From Acidimicrobiales bacterium (GTDB lineage Bacteria > Actinomycetota > Acidimicrobiia > Acidimicrobiales > Poriferisodalaceae), in the NCBI GenBank assembly GCA_041394185.1, contig JAWKIQ010000004.1:1-64000 (forward strand): 64,000 nt of DNA, in the 5' to 3' direction. A program made the translations under genes and the position numbers. This document shows positions 22,450-30,378 of this stretch, in pieces; position 1 is the stretch's first letter, and each line of letters opens with the position of its first letter. The notes under the pieces were generated by a model, which saw only the letters and a list, made by a program, of their open reading frames with translations, did no database searches and was not told the DNA's origin.

Positions 22450-23007
22450 ATGGTGTCAAGGGAAGAACTTTCGCCGATCGGCGACCTCCTCGTTGATTGC
22501 TATCTGCGGACGCGTGACGAGTCGCTGAGATGGAGGTTCGAGTACGAACAGCCGCCTACGAACGATCTGCGTGGAGCGATGTTCCGGGCCCTCGTTCAGA
22601 AGAAGGTCCTAGACGACCCAGCTATGCGACTGGGTCAGGCGTACGCAGAATTCGGCAGAGTGCTGATTCAGCGCGCCGGCTCTCCAGACCTGTTGTTGCG
22701 CGCGAAGTCGACGGTTGCGATTGAGCGAGCTCTCAGGAACCCAGGTCGTTTGTTCGACCCCAACTCCTACCTTGAGAGTTCGACACTCATCGGAGCGTAC
22801 GAGTTCAACCCGGAGGGTCTGGATCTGTACGTGGGAGATGCCCATCGACTTAGCGACCGGAAACGCCTCTACGTTGCCGGTGAGCTTGAGTTCGTCGGGA
22901 CCTGGCAGTTCTTGGGTGATGACCCGACGCCCTTCGGCGGCGATGTCGCCGACGCTTTCGAAGAGCTTGGTGATGTGGACATCAACAGGGGTGAAGATCT
23001 GGGATGA
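22450..23007 (+). CDS. unknown protein coupled to HTH/ImmA-IrrE peptidase
   Basis: 185 residues, soluble and acidic at the C-terminus (FEELGDVDINRGEDLG). Visible segments are LRWRFEYEQPPTNDLRGAMF, RVLIQRAGSPDLLLRAKSTV and ELEFVGTWQFLGDD. No family recognised. Its stop overlaps the next gene's ATG (ATGA), so it is made together with a HTH/ImmA-IrrE metallopeptidase. In such pairs the peptidase commonly cleaves a repressor or antitoxin, so this protein may be the effector or the substrate (inference). Confidence 0.7.
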   Translation: MVSREELSPIGDLLVDCYLRTRDESLRWRFEYEQPPTNDLRGAMFRALVQKKVLDDPAMRLGQAYAEFGRVLIQRAGSPDLLLRAKSTVAIERALRNPGRLFDPNSYLESSTLIGAYEFNPEGLDLYVGDAHRLSDRKRLYVAGELEFVGTWQFLGDDPTPFGGDVADAFEELGDVDINRGEDLG

Positions 23008-23978
23008 ACCGTCTTCGGGCGTACCGCCACTTGGAGGGTCTGAACCAAGAGGAGCTCGCTGAGATTCTTTCGGTTTCGACGCCGCTCGTCTCGAACATGG
23101 AGCGGGGAACCAGATCGGTAACCGTAGACCTGTCACCGATCGGCTACTCGGAGTCCCGCCTCAGACTTCCGTCGATGTCCAAGCCGCTGCATCGGCAGCG
23201 CGCCTCGACACCAGCGAAGGCCCGATACGAGGCCCATGAGCTGGTTCGCCTTGCCGGTGAAGTCTTCGGCGAACTGAGAGACGTAACACCTCGAACGCCG
23301 ATCACGGCCATCGAGCGAGTGTCAGCGCCGAGCACCGTCGACGAGCTTGAGGAACTCGCCGTCGATACGCGGAGTCTGCTGCGGCACGAGGAGACCGGCC
23401 CGATTCACAAGCTCACTGCAGCGATCGAGAGGGCGGGTGTTTGCCTCGTGCCAATCGTCAGCGACGAGCGGATCTCGGGCTTGTCGTCTTGGGTCGACGG
23501 GGTGCCGGTGATCGGGGTCAACCCGAATCAACCCGGCGACCGATTCCGTTTGACGCTCGGCCACGAGCTAGCCCATCTGATGTTCCACACCAGGCCTACC
23601 GACCTGACCGAAAACGAAGCAAACCGGTTTGCTGCGGCGCTGCTCTTCCCTCTCGACGACTTCGAGGCAGCACTTCCTGATCGGCCAACGCTTCGAGACT
23701 TCGTCGAGCTCAAGTCGACGTGGGGGATCTCAGTTGCAGCGAGCGTTTACCGGGCTCACGAGATCGACCGGATCGATGACCAGCGTTACCGGGCCTTGCA
23801 GATCCAGATGTCAAAGTGGCGCAAGAATGAGCCGGCTCGATTCGACGCTACTCACGGAACCCTGTTCAACCGCCTTATCGAGGTCAACGGTGGCGTCAAC
23901 GATGTCGCTCGGCGTCTCGGAGTCAACGCCAGCCATGTTCGACGGCTCACGAACTGGTCGCATTTGCGCGTCGTGTAA
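23004..23978 (+). CDS. XRE HTH / ImmA-IrrE (DUF955) metallopeptidase
   Basis: 324 residues. N-terminal HTH about 3-40 (LNQEELAEILSVSTPLVSNM). The zinc peptidase has HELAH at 187-191 and a third-ligand glutamate in ENEANRFAAALLFP, as in ImmA/IrrE proteins that cleave phage or stress repressors. The C-terminal part (about 235-324) is helical and basic with a possible second HTH (NDVARRLGVNASHVRRL). It is coupled by ATGA to the gene at 22450 and probably binds the palindrome at 22417. Such modules are common on mobile elements and in toxin-antitoxin systems. Confidence 0.85.
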   Translation: MNRLRAYRHLEGLNQEELAEILSVSTPLVSNMERGTRSVTVDLSPIGYSESRLRLPSMSKPLHRQRASTPAKARYEAHELVRLAGEVFGELRDVTPRTPITAIERVSAPSTVDELEELAVDTRSLLRHEETGPIHKLTAAIERAGVCLVPIVSDERISGLSSWVDGVPVIGVNPNQPGDRFRLTLGHELAHLMFHTRPTDLTENEANRFAAALLFPLDDFEAALPDRPTLRDFVELKSTWGISVAASVYRAHEIDRIDDQRYRALQIQMSKWRKNEPARFDATHGTLFNRLIEVNGGVNDVARRLGVNASHVRRLTNWSHLRVV

Positions 23979-24017
23979 CGCTGCTCGCTGCCACGCCCTT
24001 GGGTAAGACTGCGCCGC

Positions 24018-24154
24018 ATGTCCAGGTGGAATCCGTGGCGGGCGTTGCGTGCTCGCGCGCATATCCGGTTTGCTCTCGATCATCTTCCGGGTGGTGCTGG
24101 CGGCGCGGTGTACGGCCGTTGGGTGATGACGCGGCGATCGTGATTGATCGTCGC
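24018..24154 (+). pseudogene. frameshifted N-terminal remnant of an ImmA/IrrE-like protein
   Basis: ATG 24018 begins MSRWNPWRALRARAHIRFAL, typical of small actinobacterial ImmA/IrrE-like proteins, but the frame hits TGA at 24141. In the neighbouring frame, from about 24122, the text continues GDDAAIVIDRR, the strand that normally follows. A single-base loss in the GGG run near 24121 explains this. The zinc motif is gone: right after AIVIDRR the sequence becomes integrase-like. Confidence 0.55.
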
Positions 24155-24592
24155 ACATCAACGAAGACCCACCGTGGTCGAACGGCGCGGCTAACGAAGT
24201 TCCTCGTGCGCCAACTGGACGAGCACCTCGTCGGCCACCCGGGCGGCCTGTTGTTCCGGGCCGAGCGCGGCGGGCCGCTCCGACATGTGACGTTCTACCG
24301 GCGCCAGTTCAAACCGGCTGTGCTCGAGGCGCGGTCGGTGCCTGACGGGTTGCGGTTCCACGATCTGCGGCACACGTGCGCGGCGATGCTGATCGCGTTG
24401 GGGGCGCATCCTCGGGCGGTGATGGAACGGCTCGGCCATAATTCGGTGACGGTGTCGCTCGATCGGTACGGGCATCTGTTCCATCCATCGATGACTCGCT
24501 CACCGATAGTCTCGACGAACTTCACCGTAGGAGCTCGTGAGCCTCGCGAGATCGAGCACAGCTGTCTCGACAATCTGCTCGCTGGTGCCTGA
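24155..24592 (+). pseudogene. C-terminal fragment of a tyrosine recombinase (phage-type integrase)
   Basis: The catalytic part of an integrase begins TSTKTHRGRTARLTKFLVRQ and contains LRFHDLRHTCAAML (H-x-x-R), LGHNSVTVSLDRYGHLF (H and the Tyr nucleophile) and a Lys region. The N-terminal arm-binding and core-binding domains are missing; it is joined in frame to an ImmA-like remnant. After GHLFHPSM the last 30 codons run antisense into the membrane-protein gene and are probably not native. It lies on the 3' side of tRNA-Arg, as expected for an island that used this tRNA. Confidence 0.75.
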
Positions 24593-25288
24593 AGCGATCG
24601 TGCTGAGCCCGTTGCGCAGAGCGCTGAAGTCGTCATCGGACCGCTCGAAGAAGTCGATCGCTGCGGATGACAAAACTCGCCGGTCGAGGCTACGAGCCAC
24701 AATCTGTTCGTGGTGCTGATCAAGAAGGCGGCGAACGACGAGCTTTGCAGCGTCTGAGCGAATCGCATTCGGGACAAAGTGTCTTGTCAGCGCTCCTTCA
24801 ACAGCGAGAAGTATGAACAGGACAATTGTTGCCCCGCGGATAGGCATGTCGCCTCGAAGCAAGAGGGAGATTGCGACCGGTGCGGACCAGACGGCCAACG
24901 CGACTCTGAATGCGATGCCGGATTCGTAGGAGTCGCTGCGCTCCTCGATCGTGTCGACATTGAGCCCGAGGACTCGCGGCCATACGCCAAGATCCTCGCG
25001 CTCCTTCGGCCACTCTGTGCCGACTGCGAGCCTTGTCATGAAGTTGATGGGTATCTCGAACAGTCGGACGAGGAGCTGTCCGAAGAGCGCCGCAGTCGCG
25101 GCGACCAGAGCTAGTGTCGGACCGGACCCCAGCTGATCGATCCCGCTTGATAGCGTCAGCGGAACTCCACTGACTGGCTCGGCCTTTACTAGCCAGTCGC
25201 CCGCCCAAAGCCAGACGGTTATCACTACTGCAATTCCAGCGAGAGCGCGCGACTTAACCTCTTCGTGGTCACCTAGCAACCGCTCCAC
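24500..25288 (-). CDS. membrane protein of unknown function
   Basis: 262 residues from a GTG start. Hydrophobic segments lie at about 14-32 (ALAGIAVVITVWLWAGDWLV), 52-75 (GPTLALVAATAALFGQLLV), 125-142 and 148-170 (RGATIVLFILLAVEGAL). The C-terminal 90 residues are cytoplasmic-like and helical. Its 3' end overlaps the integrase fragment on the other strand by 93 bases. No family recognised. It is probably accessory, at the right end of the island. Confidence 0.65.
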   Translation of the reverse strand: MERLLGDHEEVKSRALAGIAVVITVWLWAGDWLVKAEPVSGVPLTLSSGIDQLGSGPTLALVAATAALFGQLLVRLFEIPINFMTRLAVGTEWPKEREDLGVWPRVLGLNVDTIEERSDSYESGIAFRVALAVWSAPVAISLLLRGDMPIRGATIVLFILLAVEGALTRHFVPNAIRSDAAKLVVRRLLDQHHEQIVARSLDRRVLSSAAIDFFERSDDDFSALRNGLSTIASGTSEQIVETAVLDLARLTSSYGEVRRDYR

Positions 25289-25388
25289 CGTTGGATCCCC
25301 CAGGGTCGGTCGCGGCCTGGCCGCGGTCTAGTGCTCAGCGTAATCCAGGCCAGCACCTGCGAACATGTGGTCTGACCTGGACTTTCGT

Positions 25389-25465
25389 TGGCGCCCCCGA
25401 CAGGATTCGAACCTGCGACCTTGTCATTAGAAGTGACTTGCTCTATCCAGCTGAGCTACGGGGAC
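25389..25465 (-). tRNA. tRNA-Arg (anticodon TCT)
   Basis: Cloverleaf on the minus strand: acceptor GTCCCCG/CGGGGGC, D-arm GCTC..GAGC, anticodon arm with loop CTTCTAA (TCT), T-arm GCAGG-TTCGAAT-CCTGT, and an encoded CCA. Its 3' end faces the accessory island. I found no second copy of the tRNA 3' end near 19.9-20.1 kb, so the far attachment site was not located. Confidence 0.95.
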
Positions 25466-25531
25466 GCAGCAATTGTAGTGATCGGCGCCGGGGCGAAGGT
25501 TCTCATTGAAGATGGCGATTCGAGAAGCACG

Positions 25532-25560
25532 CAGCCCGGTCCGAGAACCGGACCGGGCTG
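25532..25560 (-). terminator. terminator downstream of the 25636 gene
   Basis: Perfect 12-bp stem CAGCCCGGTCCG / CGGACCGGGCTG around AGAAC. It lies 76 bases beyond the stop of the minus-strand gene at 25636 and before tRNA-Arg. Confidence 0.75.
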
Positions 25561-25635
25561 GTGGTGTGTCCCTGACGGCGGGCGGCATCCGTTGCAGGGA
25601 CACGTACTGAGCTGGGCTGTCGAGCCCAGGTTTGG

Positions 25636-26151
25636 TCAGGCGCTGGCGCCTGACGCAGCGTCGGCCGGAGCTGCGCCGCCGGGCCCGAAGGCGCCCGGTC
25701 CGCCGCGGTGGCCGCCGGGGCCGCCGCGTTCGCCGCGGGCGGGCAGTTCGGCGTCGCCGTTGACGATGTCGGTGAGGCGCTGTTCCAGTTCGGCGGCGTC
25801 GAAGTTCTGGGCCCTGGGGCTGTCTGGGTTCTCGTCTGCCTTGGCTTGGGCGTCGGCGACGATCTGGTCGATGACGGTGTCGATGTCAACGCCTTGCTGG
25901 TCGGCCAGTTCGGCGATGGTGGCGCCTCCCTCGAGGGCCTCGCGGACCTCGGCTGGATCCATACCCAGCGCGTCTACCAGCGCTCGCAAGCCCTGGCCCG
26001 GCCCCCGGTGGCCCGGATGCTCGCGCACAGCGTCACCTGTGCCGGTGTCGTCGCCGGCGTCCTGGGCCCCGGCGACGGTGGTGCCGGCGAAGATCAGCCC
26101 GGGAAGAGCGATCGATGCGAGCAGTGCCTTCTTCTTGGTGGTGGTCTTCAT
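25636..26151 (-). CDS. secreted acidic protein with Gly/Pro-rich tail
   Basis: 171 residues. Signal peptide 1-30 (MKTTTKKKALLASIALPG, ending VAGAQ). The mature part has a helical segment (LRALVDALGMDPAEVREALE, then GATIAELADQQGVDIDTVID) like repeats found in many actinobacterial secreted proteins with the ALGM/EGxTIAEIA pattern. The tail is Gly/Pro/Ala-rich (GGPGGHRGGPGAFGPGG). ATG 26151 is chosen for the signal peptide and the GGGACAG before it; an upstream ATG at 26283 would add 44 residues without an export signal at the front. Confidence 0.8.
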   Translation of the reverse strand: MKTTTKKKALLASIALPGLIFAGTTVAGAQDAGDDTGTGDAVREHPGHRGPGQGLRALVDALGMDPAEVREALEGGATIAELADQQGVDIDTVIDQIVADAQAKADENPDSPRAQNFDAAELEQRLTDIVNGDAELPARGERGGPGGHRGGPGAFGPGGAAPADAASGASA

Positions 26152-26267
26152 TGCTGTCCCTTTCTGCGGGTCGACCGGTTTGTCGATGGGTTCATGGTCG
26201 AGGGCCAACATGAGTGATTCTTGAGATGAATATGAGAATCGCCTGAGAAACCTGAAATCATCGTGCG

Positions 26268-27062
26268 ATGAGCAACCCACCACAGTTCGACACCATCGAG
26301 GTCGCAGCCGACGGGCGCCGCGGCTCGATCACCCTGAACCGTCCGCAGCACCTGAACCCGCTCTCCAGCCACACGCTTCGCGAGATCGCCGCTGCCGCTC
26401 TGTGGTTCAACACCCAGCCCGAGGTACGGGTGGTGGTGGTCACCGGCGCCGGACGGGCGTTCAGCGCCGGTGCCGACGTGTCGACCTTCGGCGGGTCCAC
26501 CGCCGATGGGGTCGATCCGCGCGACGACGCAGACTCGGGCCGCATCATGGCCGAGGCCATGGAGGGCATGCGGGCGGTCAGCATCGCCCGCATCAACGGC
26601 GCATGCGTGGGCGGTGGCCTGGTGTTGGCCGCAGTATGCGACCTGCGCATCTGCGTCGACGACGCCTATCTGTCCATTCCCGAGATCGACCTGGGCATCC
26701 CGTTGGCCTGGGGAGGCATTCCGCGGCTGGTGCGCGAGATCGGGCCGGCGCTCACCAAGGAACTGGTCATGACCTGCCGGCCATTCTCAGCAGACGAGGC
26801 CAAGGCCGCAGGGTTCTTGAACCGTGTCGTCAGCCACGACGAACTGGACGACGTCGTCGAGGAGTTGGCATCCAGCCTGGCGGCCAAACCCCGCCACCCG
26901 GTGCTGTTGACCAAGGCCAGCGTCAACGCGGTCACCGAGGGCATGGTCGGCACCATGCGGCATTGGTCAGATGCCGACGGGCTGTTGATGGGCCTTCGCG
27001 ACCCCGAAGGCAGGGCGTCGGCCCAGGCCTATCTCGAGAAGCTGCGGTCCAAGAACAAGTAG
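26268..27062 (+). CDS. enoyl-CoA hydratase/isomerase family protein
   Basis: 264 residues, full length for the crotonase family. Oxyanion-hole segments are GAGRAFSAGADVSTF and INGACVGGGLVLA, followed by SIPEIDLGIPLAWGG. It hydrates or isomerises acyl-CoA thioesters in beta-oxidation or a related route; the exact reaction is not clear because the usual second Glu position reads EIDLGIPL. It is convergent with the FKBP gene, the two stops lying side by side. Confidence 0.9.
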   Translation: MSNPPQFDTIEVAADGRRGSITLNRPQHLNPLSSHTLREIAAAALWFNTQPEVRVVVVTGAGRAFSAGADVSTFGGSTADGVDPRDDADSGRIMAEAMEGMRAVSIARINGACVGGGLVLAAVCDLRICVDDAYLSIPEIDLGIPLAWGGIPRLVREIGPALTKELVMTCRPFSADEAKAAGFLNRVVSHDELDDVVEELASSLAAKPRHPVLLTKASVNAVTEGMVGTMRHWSDADGLLMGLRDPEGRASAQAYLEKLRSKNK

Positions 27063-28196
27063 CTAGCTGGGCGACAGCCCCAGCTCCAGGGTGAACACGC
27101 CGGGCTCGTTCAGGCCCTGGGCCGTCACGAAGAACAGGGCGAAATCGGGTTCGCCGTCGGCGTCGGTTGGCGTGGCGAACCTCAGCCTGAAGCTGATGCG
27201 TTCGACGCCGTCGGCCAGCGCTTGTTCGACGGTGTCCAGCACATTGCAGCTGAGCTGCACGGCCGCGGGGTCGGCCTCGCAGGCAACCTCGTCGCCCAAC
27301 GCAAGGCGCTCGTCTGGTGTCGGTGGGAACGATTCGTACTGCACCCGCACGGCGTTCAGCGGCCCCAGGTCTTCGAAGGGTGTTCCCTCGACTATCTGCA
27401 TGGCGTGTGAGCGCAACTGGGCGCTGACCAGATCTGCACCGTCGAGCGACTGGACCTGGCTTAGGTCGAACGTGATGTAGATCTCGAGGCCCTCGCCCGG
27501 CGGCAGGTTGGGCGCCGATTCGTCGCCGACGATCAGTGTGGGTGCCGACGCCGTCGATTCGGTCAGGGTTGCACCCTCGAACACGCCGCCCTGGTTGGGC
27601 AGCACCACCCGATCTGCGGTGTCGAGCTGGGGTGCGGGGAACGGCGAGCGCACCTCGACCAGGTCGACGACGAAGATCAACGTTTCGTCCGGGCCGATCA
27701 GCTCGCCGGCGCCCGCCGGGCCATAGGCCAGGTCTGGGGGAATCACCAGCTCGCGCCGGCCACCCTCGCGCATCCCCTCGAACCCCAGGTGCCACCCCTG
27801 GATGACGCTGTCGTACCCCAGCACGAACTCGAATGGTTGGCCGCGGTCCCAAGATGCGTCGAACTGAACCCCGTCGGTGTAGCGGACTCCTACATATTGG
27901 GCGACGACCAGAGACCCAGCCTGGGCCTCGGCGCCATCGCCCAGGACGATGTCGTTGATGACCAGCTCGGCGGGCGCTGGTTCGGTGTGGACCGACACCA
28001 CCGGCTTCGAGCCCAGGTCGACGTCGCCGATGATCGGTGCCGAAGAGGTAGTGGTGGTCACCACCGTTGTGGGGGGCACCGTCGTGGTGGTGGGCCCGGC
28101 CGACACGGTTGGGTCGGCGTCCTCGCCCGAACAGGCCGACGCCAGCAGCACCAGCGCCAGGGCCGCAGCGCCGCGGCCGATCAGAGTGCGTTTCAT
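27063..28196 (-). CDS. FKBP-type peptidyl-prolyl isomerase lipoprotein with extra C-terminal domain
   Basis: 377 residues. Lipobox LASAC near residue 22, then a Thr-rich linker. The FKBP domain (about 72-170) has VVAQYVGVRYTDGVQFDASW, VIQGWHLGFEGMREGGRREL and IPPDLAYGP. Residues 185-377 form a beta-rich domain (IYITFDLSQVQ... FRLRFATPTDADGEPDFALF) resembling the DNRLRE-type beta-sandwich added to some secreted proteins. It folds exported proteins at the outer face of the membrane. ATG 28196 gives the lipoprotein signal; an earlier ATG at 28247 does not. Confidence 0.88.
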   Translation of the reverse strand: MKRTLIGRGAAALALVLLASACSGEDADPTVSAGPTTTTVPPTTVVTTTTSSAPIIGDVDLGSKPVVSVHTEPAPAELVINDIVLGDGAEAQAGSLVVAQYVGVRYTDGVQFDASWDRGQPFEFVLGYDSVIQGWHLGFEGMREGGRRELVIPPDLAYGPAGAGELIGPDETLIFVVDLVEVRSPFPAPQLDTADRVVLPNQGGVFEGATLTESTASAPTLIVGDESAPNLPPGEGLEIYITFDLSQVQSLDGADLVSAQLRSHAMQIVEGTPFEDLGPLNAVRVQYESFPPTPDERLALGDEVACEADPAAVQLSCNVLDTVEQALADGVERISFRLRFATPTDADGEPDFALFFVTAQGLNEPGVFTLELGLSPS

Positions 28197-28233
28197 CCTG
28201 TGAGTACCTCGGCGGAAAGCGGACCCCCAAGGG

Positions 28234-28239
28234 TACGAT
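28234..28239 (+). promoter_or_regulatory. -10 element of a leaderless YccA-like gene
   Basis: TACGAT ends 6 bases before ATG 28246 and there is no Shine-Dalgarno sequence, so the transcript probably begins at or next to the start codon. No convincing -35. Confidence 0.45.
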
Positions 28240-28245
28240 TCATGC

Positions 28246-29013
28246 ATGGCAACACAACGTTCAGCTGCAATTCTCGAGCGTCAGTCGTCCAACCCGATGT
28301 TGACGGGCAATGCCTTCAAAGAGCAGCTCGTCCAAGACCGACAGTCGGGCCCCATCACCGAGGGCACTTCCGTATCCGACACGTGGGCGGCGGTCGCTGC
28401 CACATTTGTCGTGTTCGCAGCCTCGTTCGGTGTGGGCTGGTGGCTTGCGGGCATCACCGCAGCCATGATCTTCGTCGGCATGATCGCCGGGCTCGGCATA
28501 GCGCTGTTCACGGTGTTCAAGCCCACCACCGCTGCCATCACCGCTCCGCTGTACGCGATTGCCGAAGGCCTGTTCGTCGGCGGTGTTTCGCGCTTCTATG
28601 AGGCCGAGTACAGCGGCATCGTGCTGCAGGCTGGTCTGTTGACCGCCGCCGTGTACTTCGGCATGTAGTTCATGTACGCGTCGGGCCGCCTGCGCCTCAC
28701 GCCCAAGATGCAGAAGGTCATCATCACCGCCACGTTCGGCGTGTTCGCGGTGTACATGCTGAACCTGGTCATGCGGCTCTTCGGCGCCGAGGTGCCGTTC
28801 ATCCACGACAGCGGCCCCGTGGGCATCGTCATCTCGCTGGTCATCGTCGGCATTGCGTCGCTGAACCTGCTGATCGACTTCGACTACATCGATCGGCTCA
28901 ACCGCCAGCCCCACGAGCGTTGGCAAGACTGGTTCGCGGCCTTCGGCCTGCTGGTGACCGTGGTGTGGATCTACATCGAGATCCTGCGCCTGCTGTCCAA
29001 GCTTCGCGATTAG
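28246..29013 (+). pseudogene. Bax inhibitor-1/YccA-family membrane protein interrupted by an in-frame TAG
   Basis: One frame of 256 codons with a single TAG at 28666-28668 (VYFGM-stop-FMYASGRLR). Both halves belong to one Bax1-I/YccA protein of about 250 residues with seven hydrophobic segments. The N-terminal half has MLTGNAFKEQLV and five membrane stretches; the C-terminal half ends LNLLIDFDYIDRLNRQPHER and a last helix. The stop falls inside a membrane helix, where Leu (TTG) would be expected, a one-base difference. If real, it removes the C-terminal helices. Frame and codon use are normal on both sides, so an error or a recent mutation fits better than an old pseudogene. Confidence 0.8.
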
Positions 29014-29020
29014 CCGAACG

Positions 29021-29045
29021 GGCCGGGCGGTCAGCCCGCCCGGCC
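29021..29045. terminator. hairpin between convergent yccA-like and tldE-like genes
   Basis: Perfect 10-bp stem GGCCGGGCGG / CCGCCCGGCC with loop TCAGC, placed between two convergent stops. Confidence 0.75.
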
Positions 29046-29052
29046 TGCACAC

Positions 29053-30378
29053 CTACAGGGTGAAGCGCATCCCGTTCACCAGCATCGCCGGCAGCCGGAA
29101 CGACTCGGTCGAGCGGGCTCCGTAGCTGGAGGGGTCCAGCATCAACTCTGCGTCGCTGCCCAGCGCCTCGAGCTTGTCGCCCAACAGGGCAAACGCCGTG
29201 TCGTCGAAGCGCATCGGGGTAACCGGTGCCACGACCTCTCCGCCCTCGACCCAGAAGGTGGCGAAGCGGGTCATGCCCGTGAGGCGGCAGTTGCTGCGGT
29301 CGCTGAAATTCAGGTACCAGAGGTTCGGTACGTACAGGCCGGTGCCCAAGGCATCCATGGCGTCTGCGGTGTCGAGCGACCCAGGGTTCATGGCTATCGA
29401 CGACGGTGCCTCGTAATCAGGCGCGCCGTTGGTGTCGACCTCGTATTCGCGCGCCGATCGAGGCGACACCAGGTGGTCTCGATATTGCCCTTCGACGATG
29501 AGCTGCACCTGGCTGGGCTTGGTGAAACCCTGCTCGCCGAAGTTGGGCGAGACCCCGTTGGCGACGTCCTCGATGATGGTGACAGCCGGCGACATCGTGC
29601 GGCCCTCGGTGGTCATCTTGATCAGGGGTGAGTCCATCGAACGGTGCGAACGCAGACCAAAGCCGCCCCACGACAGCATCGACATGATTTCGGATACTGC
29701 CGATGGGGCCAGGTAGGCGCGGTAATCGCCGGGCGCCAACTCGACCGGGGCGCGGCCCAAGGCCTCGAGTTGGCCGGTCTGCTGGGCGAGCTTGGCGGCG
29801 AACACGTCGGCCGACCAGTCGAAGCCCGCGTACTGCTGCTTGGTTGCCTTGTCGGCCCGCAGATAGACAGACCAGTCGAGGTTGAACGTGGTGCTCTCGA
29901 ACCAGTTGCGCTGCCCCAGCGAACTGGCGAAGGCGCTGTACTGGCGACCCGCGGCCCAGATGCCCACCAGGTCGACGTCGGATGCGCTGGCCGTCACAAG
30001 GTCGACGATCTCTTTGCCGTCGGGAACACTGCCGGGGTTCGAGTGCGAGCTGGAGGCAGTGTCGGTTGCGTACATGAAGTACGGGTCGTCGGGCACCGTG
30101 GCCCTCTGGGCGCGCAGGGTGGCCACCGCACTGTCCAGCGCCGAGGTGTCGGTTTCGGCGTCGCCGCACAGCCCCAAAGTCATCGAGGTATGTCGCTGGC
30201 CCTCCGACAGGTCTATCGACGCGTACATCTGGCTGACAGAGCCGGCCTGGCGCACCTGCGAGTGGTTGAAGCGCACGAAGTCGCTTTCTTCACCCGACAC
30301 CGAAACCAGCAACACCTCGCTGCTCGACAACTTCTGGGAAGCCTTGGAGACGAGCTGGTCCACGTAGTCGATGTTCAC
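29053..30378 (-). CDS. TldE/PmbA-family modulator of a metalloprotease
   Basis: 441 residues, the smaller partner of the TldD/TldE heterodimer. There is no HExxxH-type motif, as expected for TldE/PmbA. It has the N-terminal domain (VLLVSVSGEESDFVRFNHSQ, VRQAGSVSQMYASIDL) and the C-terminal fold (LYVPNLWYLNFSDRSNCRLT, GMTRFATFWVEGGEVVAPV). Its start overlaps the tldD stop (ATGA), so the two proteins are made in equal amounts. TldD/E degrade unfolded peptides and mature some RiPP precursors, for example microcin B17. Confidence 0.9.
   Translation of the reverse strand: MNIDYVDQLVSKASQKLSSSEVLLVSVSGEESDFVRFNHSQVRQAGSVSQMYASIDLSEGQRHTSMTLGLCGDAETDTSALDSAVATLRAQRATVPDDPYFMYATDTASSSHSNPGSVPDGKEIVDLVTASASDVDLVGIWAAGRQYSAFASSLGQRNWFESTTFNLDWSVYLRADKATKQQYAGFDWSADVFAAKLAQQTGQLEALGRAPVELAPGDYRAYLAPSAVSEIMSMLSWGGFGLRSHRSMDSPLIKMTTEGRTMSPAVTIIEDVANGVSPNFGEQGFTKPSQVQLIVEGQYRDHLVSPRSAREYEVDTNGAPDYEAPSSIAMNPGSLDTADAMDALGTGLYVPNLWYLNFSDRSNCRLTGMTRFATFWVEGGEVVAPVTPMRFDDTAFALLGDKLEALGSDAELMLDPSSYGARSTESFRLPAMLVNGMRFTL

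Noticed and set aside
24500..24592. Native integrase C-terminus after GHLFHPSM
   Set aside because: It is unlike integrases and runs antisense to the membrane-protein gene, so it is probably read-through into foreign sequence.
25389..25465. Attachment-site repeat of tRNA-Arg at the left island border
   Set aside because: I looked for the tRNA 3' end in 19.9-20.3 kb and did not find it.
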